From Actinomycetes bacterium (GTDB lineage Bacteria; Actinomycetota; Acidimicrobiia; Acidimicrobiales; RAAP-2), in assembly GCA_021791615.1 (NCBI GenBank), contig JAJYWG010000429.1, positions 1-7,834 of the forward strand: a stretch of 7,834 bases of DNA, read 5' to 3'. Made by a program: the position numbers and the translations under genes. Positions 1-3,220 of this stretch are shown here, in pieces (positions within the stretch are counted from its first letter, which is position 1; every line of letters begins with the position of its first letter). The notes beneath the pieces were generated by a model. It searched no databases and had not been told where the DNA came from. It saw only the letters and a program-made list of their open reading frames with translations.

Positions 1-168
1 CGGGCCATCCGGCTGTCCACCTGGCCAGGAGAGCTCGTCGCCGACCCCTTCGCCGGATCTGGCACCGTGCTCGTGGCTGCGAGGTCGCTCGGTCGACATG
101 CGCTTGGCACCGAGATCTCCAAGTCCACCTGCGCCATCGCCGCCCGGCGGCTTCGCGAAGACACCTGA
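1..168 (+). CDS. DNA N4/N6 (adenine or cytosine) methyltransferase, C-terminal fragment
   Basis: This is the last 55 codons of a gene that enters from the left edge; reading frame 1 is open from base 1 to the TGA at 166-168. The fragment contains DPFAGSGT (residues 15-22), the SAM-binding motif I of DNA methyltransferases, followed by VLVAARSLGRHALGTEI. That matches the helix and acidic strand end which contact the cofactor ribose. Motif I lying only about 35 residues from the C-terminus is typical of beta-class N6-adenine/N4-cytosine methylases, where the catalytic DPPY motif comes first and the FxGxG motif last. The catalytic motif and target-recognition region lie outside the window, so specificity cannot be judged. 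Whether it belongs to a restriction system, a phage or an orphan methylase is unknown. The link to the downstream genes is only adjacency across a long gap. Confidence 0.85.
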   Translation, partial: RAIRLSTWPGELVADPFAGSGTVLVAARSLGRHALGTEISKSTCAIAARRLREDT

Positions 169-257
169 GCGCGCCGACCCTCCGTGCAGACCCAGATGGC
201 GGGAATCTCACAATGCAGCCATTACCAGGGGAACGGCACCTATTCGCGCAGGCCGTG

Positions 258-274
258 CCTTTCGCAGCGAAAGG
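258..274. repeat. Perfect 17-bp inverted repeat (operator or weak terminator candidate)
   Basis: The sequence CCTTTCGCAGCGAAAGG is a perfect palindrome with 8-bp arms around one central A. As RNA it would fold to a 7-bp stem with a CAG loop, followed by the short T-run TTTCC. It lies 90 bp after the methyltransferase stop, so it could be a weak terminator for that gene. As DNA it could equally be a dimeric repressor site. The repeat itself is certain; its role is inference. Confidence 0.5.
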
Positions 275-306
275 TTTCCACGGTCCCGGTGCACCTGGTC
301 TCTCTT

Positions 307-324
307 GCGTCTCCTTGGAGACGC
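307..324. repeat. Perfect 8+8 bp inverted repeat
   Basis: GCGTCTCC-TT-GGAGACGC is an inverted repeat with perfect 8-bp arms. The right arm, GGAGACGC, recurs at 384-391, so the left arm at 307-314 has two possible partners. The repeat ends at 324, directly beside the 5' arm of the long-range stem at 325-332/392-399, which would allow coaxial stacking in RNA. Its function is unknown. Confidence 0.45.
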
Positions 325-502
325 GCGGCTGATTGACGGCACACTCACCCGCTGTAGCGCAAGCCCTGTCAGGCGGTCTGCGAGGAGACGCTCAGCCGCT
401 CGCCGAGCGCCGCCCCGTGGCGGGCAGCTCGTAGGGTAGGAAAACTTCGTCACGCACAGACGCGACAGACCGCCCGCTAGAGGAAGGCGAGAGTCGCTCC
501 TC
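325..502. other. Candidate structured segment with nested and adjacent stems
   Basis: Several complementary segments follow one another. GCGGCTGA (325-332) pairs with TCAGCCGC (392-399). Bases 418-425 pair with 472-479 (8 bp including one G-U), enclosing a small CGTC/GACG hairpin (448-451/459-462). GAGGA...TCCTC with an inner GCGA/TCGC (480-502) forms a bulged hairpin that starts on the base after the previous stem. This looks more ordered than random high-GC DNA and could be a non-coding RNA or long leader. It matches no RNA family I recognise: it lacks the RNase P, tmRNA and SRP signatures I looked for. The strand is undetermined because stems are symmetric. Confidence 0.25.
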
Positions 503-656
503 GATGTTCGTCGTGTGGGAGCCCAGGCGTCAAAGCGCAGGTCACGGCTGATCGATGACGTTCTCGGCACCTACACCATGCAAGGCTGGCCCGGTCGGAG
601 CGTTCACATTACGCGAGAGGCGACCGCTCCGTGTTCCCTGCCATCGCCCACGCCCC

Positions 657-764
657 ATGATGACAATGCCGCGCTTCGCCACGCGCCCAGGCCGGGTGAA
701 CCGGACTGTTCTCGTGCTGACCACGTTGGTTCTGGCGATGACCGCCATGCCGGCTCCCGCGTAG
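657..764 (+). pseudogene. Orphan signal-peptide-like ORF (35 codons), possible remnant of a secreted-protein gene
   Basis: The ORF starts at ATG 657 (or ATG 669) and stops at TAG 762-764. The peptide has a basic n-region (RPGRVNR), a hydrophobic core (TVLVLTTLVLAMTAM) and an Ala-Pro-Ala end, which is the layout of a Sec signal peptide ending at an AxA-type cleavage site. Translation stops immediately after it. No Shine-Dalgarno sequence precedes either ATG, and no matching mature domain appears downstream in any frame. It may be the 5' remnant of a decayed secreted-protein gene, a small membrane peptide, or a chance ORF. The resemblance is visible in the sequence; the interpretation is weak. 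Confidence 0.25.
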
Positions 765-816
765 GGCGTGGGGCAGGTCGAACTAGCCCAACAAGCCGCC
801 GTGCGGCCCGGGGCAG

Positions 817-857
817 TCACATCGGATTCACATGTTGGCTCAGGTACCCTCGATCCA
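817..857 (+). promoter_or_regulatory. Response-regulator promoter with two TCACAT direct repeats
   Basis: TCACAT occurs at 817-822 and again at 828-833, an 11-bp direct repeat typical of OmpR/PhoB-family binding sites. A -10 element TACCCT (845-850, TANNNT class) follows 11 nt after the second copy. There is no good -35 hexamer at 17-bp spacing, as expected for an activator-dependent promoter. With normal spacing transcription would start at 857, the A of the ATG, giving a leaderless mRNA. The same TCACAT-N11-TACCNT layout recurs before the exporter operon, so autoregulation by the adjacent response regulator is the likely reading. Confidence 0.6.
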
Positions 858-1531
858 TGCGCGTACTGGTGGCCGACGACGAGCTCCGGATGGCAGTCCT
901 GCTGAAACGGGGGCTCGAGGAGGAGGGCTACGCGGTGGACGTGGCATCGACTGGTTCCGAAGCTGTCTGGTATGGCACCGAGAACGACTACGCGGCGATC
1001 GTGCTCGACGTGATGCTCCCCGAGCTCGACGGTTTCAGTGTCTGCCACCGGCTACGCGAGTTGAACCGGTGGAGTCCGGTCATCATGTTGACCGCGCGCG
1101 ACGGGGTGGAGGACCGGATACGCGGCCTCGACGCGGGAGCGGACGACTACCTCACCAAGCCATTCAGCTTCGCCGAGCTCTTGGCCAGGATCCGGGCGCT
1201 CGTACGCAGGGGCACTAGCCAACGGCCCGTAGAGCTTCGGGTGGGCGACCTCCGGCTCGACCCTGCCGAGCGCCGGACCTGGCGCGGCGACACGGCCATC
1301 GAGCTCACCGCCAAGGAGTTCGCGTTATTGGAGCTCTTCATGCGACATCCCGGCGAGCTGCTCACCCGGACGAGGATCTTGGAGCAGGTGTGGGACTTTG
1401 CCTACGACGGGACGTCCAACGTGGTGGACCAGTACGTTGCCTATTTGCGGCGCAAGATCGATGATCCCTTCGGACGATGCGATCTCGAGACCGTGCGTGG
1501 CGGCGGCTACCGCCTGCGCCTGTCCGAATAG
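857..1531 (+). CDS. OmpR/PhoB-family two-component response regulator
   Basis: This 224-aa cytoplasmic transcription factor is of normal family length. The receiver domain spans residues 1-116: acidic pocket D7-D8, phospho-acceptor D51 (IVLDVMLPELDG), switch T79 and conserved K101-P102 (DDYLTKPF). The winged-helix DNA-binding domain spans about 127-222, with LTAKEFALLELF, the recognition-helix region around SNVVDQYVAYLRRKID, and the closing TVRGGGYRL wing. ATG 857 is chosen because the protein then begins with the canonical MRVLVADDE; upstream in-frame starts would add a non-homologous Arg/Ser-rich extension. No Shine-Dalgarno precedes this ATG, and a -10 element seven bases upstream points to leaderless translation. 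The kinase gene follows after 16 bp, so the pair is co-transcribed. Paired TCACAT repeats in its own promoter and before the exporter operon suggest it regulates both, probably as an activator. All phosphorylation residues are intact. Confidence 0.95.
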   Translation: MRVLVADDELRMAVLLKRGLEEEGYAVDVASTGSEAVWYGTENDYAAIVLDVMLPELDGFSVCHRLRELNRWSPVIMLTARDGVEDRIRGLDAGADDYLTKPFSFAELLARIRALVRRGTSQRPVELRVGDLRLDPAERRTWRGDTAIELTAKEFALLELFMRHPGELLTRTRILEQVWDFAYDGTSNVVDQYVAYLRRKIDDPFGRCDLETVRGGGYRLRLSE

Positions 1532-1547
1532 ACCGAAGAGTGAACCC

Positions 1548-2957
1548 GTGCCGATCCGGCTCCGCCTCGCCCTCGTCTTCGCCACCGCGGCGATGCTACT
1601 TCTCGCAGTCTCCGGCTGGCTCTTGGTCCATCTGTTGGAGCACGAGCTCAACGGTTCGCTCGACGCGACGTTGGCCCAGGGTGCCCCAGTCATCGCCCAT
1701 GTCCTCGCCAAGCACGAGATCCGCCACCCGGATACCGCCTCACCAGCGTCTCGGGCGAAGAGCTCTTCCGACAGCCACCTGCGTTACGTAGGCCGCTACG
1801 GGCTCCTCCTCGGGCAGGTACTGAGTGCGAAAGGTGCCGTGATCGCCGCTCTGCCGGCAACAACGACCAGCACCAAGCCGCTGCTCAACGGAGCCGAGCT
1901 TGCTCAGACCCGAGCGCACCGCCTGTATCTCGATGTGACCGTTCCCGGTTCCAATGGGCCGTTCCGCCTGCTCGCCGAGTCCGATCCGGCAGATCCTGGT
2001 GCGGCACTCGTGATCGGGGCATCCATTGGCGTGAGCGTCGAGCTCGAACACCGATTACTGGTGGGTCTGCTCATCGTACTGGTGCCGGTGGGTGTGTTAG
2101 CCGGGCTCGGGGCCTGGCTCCTCGCCGAGGCAGCACTTCGCCCGGTCGAGCGCTTACGTCGGGAGGCTGCATCGATCTCCACTCATGACACCGGAGCGCG
2201 CCTCGCGGTGCCGAACACCGCTGACGAGGTTGCTGCGCTCGGCCAGACCATGGACGAGCTCCTCGCCCGGCTGCAAGGTGCACTGCAGCACCAGCGCGCC
2301 TTCGTATCCGATGCCGGGCACGAGTTGCGTACCCCCCTGGCCGCATTGGAGGCAGAGCTCGAGCTCGCGTCGCGACCCGGCCGCTCACCGGCGGAGCTAT
2401 CGGCAGCCATCTCGAATGCCGGTTCGGACGCCAAACAACTCCAGTCGCTCATCGAGAACCTGCTCGTGCTCGCCAGAAGCGACGAGCACGAGCTCCAGCT
2501 CCAACGCCGGTGGACCCCCCTCGGCAAGCTCGTGGCAGATGCCGTACGATCCGCGTCGATCCAAGGGGCGGACCGACACGTCACCATCGAATCAGATCTG
2601 CCCTCCGATCTCGGAGCATCGGTCGATCCGTTGCGGCTGCGTCAGGTGCTCGACAACCTCTTGTCCAATTCGCTGCGCTTCGCCCCGGATGGCTCCGCGG
2701 TGACGTTGAGGGCCCGGGCGGCGATGCAATCAGTGGTACTCGAGGTGGACGACGAAGGTCCCGGGTTCCCGGTCGACTTCCTTCCTGTTGCCTTCGAGCG
2801 TTTCAACCGGCCCGACCAGGCTCGGGATCGCGGCCATGGAGGATCCGGTCTCGGGTTGGCGATCGTGAAGGCGATCGTCGAAGCCCACGAGGGCAGCGTC
2901 AGCGTGGAGAACCGGCTCCCCAAGGGGGCACGGGTGTCGATCACCCTCCCGGCGTAG
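1548..2957 (+). CDS. HAMP-domain sensor histidine kinase
   Basis: The 469-aa membrane kinase is the partner of the preceding regulator. TM1 is at about residues 5-27, followed by an extracellular sensor region of about 140 residues (28-167) with no domain I recognise. TM2 is at about 170-197, and HAMP at about 194-245. The HisKA dimerisation domain carries the H-box FVSDAGHELRTPLAALE with phospho-acceptor H258. The ATPase domain has an N-box (DNLLSNSLRFAP, N374), a G1 box DEGPG (D402) and a G2 box GGSGLGLAIV (about 432-441), so catalysis should be intact. The start is GTG 1548, 16 bp after the regulator stop, with GAAGAG at 1535-1540 as a weak ribosome-binding site; it places a basic MPIRLR directly before TM1. 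Longer in-frame starts inside the regulator gene give implausible sequence. The fold resembles envelope-stress or antibiotic-sensing kinases, but the ligand cannot be inferred. Confidence 0.94.
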   Translation: MPIRLRLALVFATAAMLLLAVSGWLLVHLLEHELNGSLDATLAQGAPVIAHVLAKHEIRHPDTASPASRAKSSSDSHLRYVGRYGLLLGQVLSAKGAVIAALPATTTSTKPLLNGAELAQTRAHRLYLDVTVPGSNGPFRLLAESDPADPGAALVIGASIGVSVELEHRLLVGLLIVLVPVGVLAGLGAWLLAEAALRPVERLRREAASISTHDTGARLAVPNTADEVAALGQTMDELLARLQGALQHQRAFVSDAGHELRTPLAALEAELELASRPGRSPAELSAAISNAGSDAKQLQSLIENLLVLARSDEHELQLQRRWTPLGKLVADAVRSASIQGADRHVTIESDLPSDLGASVDPLRLRQVLDNLLSNSLRFAPDGSAVTLRARAAMQSVVLEVDDEGPGFPVDFLPVAFERFNRPDQARDRGHGGSGLGLAIVKAIVEAHEGSVSVENRLPKGARVSITLPA

Positions 2958-3004
2958 ACGGCACATTGGCCAGGGTCATCGTAGATCAAGCCGGGTTCGC
3001 CCAC

Positions 3005-3020
3005 ATGTGAAAGCTCACAT
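3005..3020. repeat. Perfect inverted repeat in the exporter promoter region
   Basis: ATGTGA-AAGC-TCACAT has perfect 6-bp arms with a 4-bp spacer. It superficially resembles a CRP/FNR-type site, but those use a 6-bp spacer. The right arm is the first TCACAT (3015-3020) of the direct-repeat series that ends at the -10 element, so the left arm may be an extra inverted half-site for the same regulator or part of a second regulator's operator. Confidence 0.5.
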
Positions 3021-3066
3021 CTTCCACTCATCATCATCACATGAACCCCTCGCTACCATGATCCCG
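3015..3066 (+). promoter_or_regulatory. Exporter operon promoter with TCACAT half-sites and -10 element
   Basis: TCACAT occurs at 3015-3020 and 3037-3042, exactly 22 bp (two 11-bp steps) apart. The intermediate position 3026-3031 holds the weaker match ACTCAT. A -10 element TACCAT (3054-3059) follows the last copy after 11 nt, the same distance as in the response-regulator promoter, and transcription would start near 3066. No consensus -35 is present. After the -10, GATCCC here parallels GATCC in the regulator promoter. Activation by the upstream response regulator is inferred from this shared architecture. Confidence 0.6.
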
Positions 3067-3075
3067 GGACCCTCG

Positions 3076-3216
3076 ATGTCGGTGTCGGGACTCTCGGCGC
3101 CCTGGGAAGTCGGTCGCACCGACGATCCCCGTGGCTCGAAGTGGGCCGGCCGCACCGCCGGCGGTTTCCTCTGGGCGGGCACGACGACGAGACGCAGGAA
3201 AAAGAGGGACACGTGA
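3076..3216 (+). CDS. Possible 46-aa leader ORF upstream of the adaptor gene
   Basis: If transcription starts near 3066, the first ATG met is at 3076. It opens a 46-codon frame ending with TGA 3214-3216, four bases before the adaptor ATG. The peptide matches nothing I know and ends in the very basic TTTRRRKKRDT. That stretch uses AGA, AGG and AAA, codons that look uncommon in the neighbouring genes. The same purine-rich bases contain the adaptor's ribosome-binding site, so the basic residues may be a by-product. There is no clear ribosome-binding site for ATG 3076. A translated leader that couples or stalls translation is possible but unproven. Confidence 0.2.
   Translation: MSVSGLSAPWEVGRTDDPRGSKWAGRTAGGFLWAGTTTRRRKKRDT
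3145..3162 (+). promoter_or_regulatory. GC-only hairpin in the 5' untranslated leader
   Basis: GCCGGC (3145-3150) and GCCGGC (3157-3162) can form a 6-bp stem around a 6-nt loop in the predicted 155-nt leader of the exporter mRNA. The bases GGTTTCC follow, too few Ts for a convincing terminator. It may tune translation or be incidental to the high GC content. Confidence 0.25.
3201..3209 (+). promoter_or_regulatory. Ribosome-binding site of the adaptor gene
   Basis: AAAGAGGGA is purine-rich and ends 11 nt before ATG 3221, slightly farther than usual. It is the only good Shine-Dalgarno-like sequence in this region. It supports ATG 3221 over upstream in-frame GTG codons, which would put an Arg-rich extension ahead of the membrane anchor. 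Confidence 0.5.
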
Positions 3217-3220
3217 TCCG

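Larger units (their letters stand above)
169..856. other. Long intergenic region without a recognisable full gene
   Basis: About 690 bp separate the methyltransferase stop from the response regulator. ORFs here are short, lack plausible ribosome-binding sites and encode Arg/Pro/Ser-rich sequence typical of non-coding high-GC DNA. What can be seen is a dense group of inverted repeats at 258-502, a signal-peptide-like short ORF at 657-764, and the response-regulator promoter at 817-857. No tRNA cloverleaf, rRNA segment, insertion-sequence end or CRISPR-type repeat was found. A diverged non-coding RNA or a decayed gene remains possible. Confidence 0.6.

Noticed and set aside
418..505. Resemblance of GGAAAAC...ACAGACCGCC to conserved parts of RNase P RNA
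   Set aside because: The matching pieces are far too close together, and the surrounding conserved blocks are absent.
604..609. A further TCACAT at 604-609
   Set aside because: It is a single copy with no 11-bp partner and no TANNNT element 11 nt downstream, so it is probably chance.
515..856. In-frame N-terminal extension of the response regulator
   Set aside because: The 114 extra residues are Arg/Pro/Ser-rich with no homology pattern. The receiver domain starts exactly at MRVLVADDE (857), and a promoter lies inside the extension.
1398..1547. In-frame N-terminal extension of the histidine kinase within the regulator gene
   Set aside because: It overlaps the essential wing region of the regulator in another frame. 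GTG 1548 has a ribosome-binding site and places a basic N-terminus directly before TM1.
1933..1938. ATGTGA (TCACAT on the minus strand) inside the kinase gene
   Set aside because: It is one isolated copy in coding sequence, about as often as expected by chance.
2958..3000. Terminator between the kinase and the exporter
   Set aside because: No GC-rich hairpin with a T-run is visible, so read-through from the two-component operon into the pump cannot be excluded.
3005..3020. CRP/cAMP-type binding site
   Set aside because: CRP half-sites TGTGA/TCACA need a 6-bp spacer; this repeat has 4. The TCACAT direct repeats tied to the -10 explain it better.
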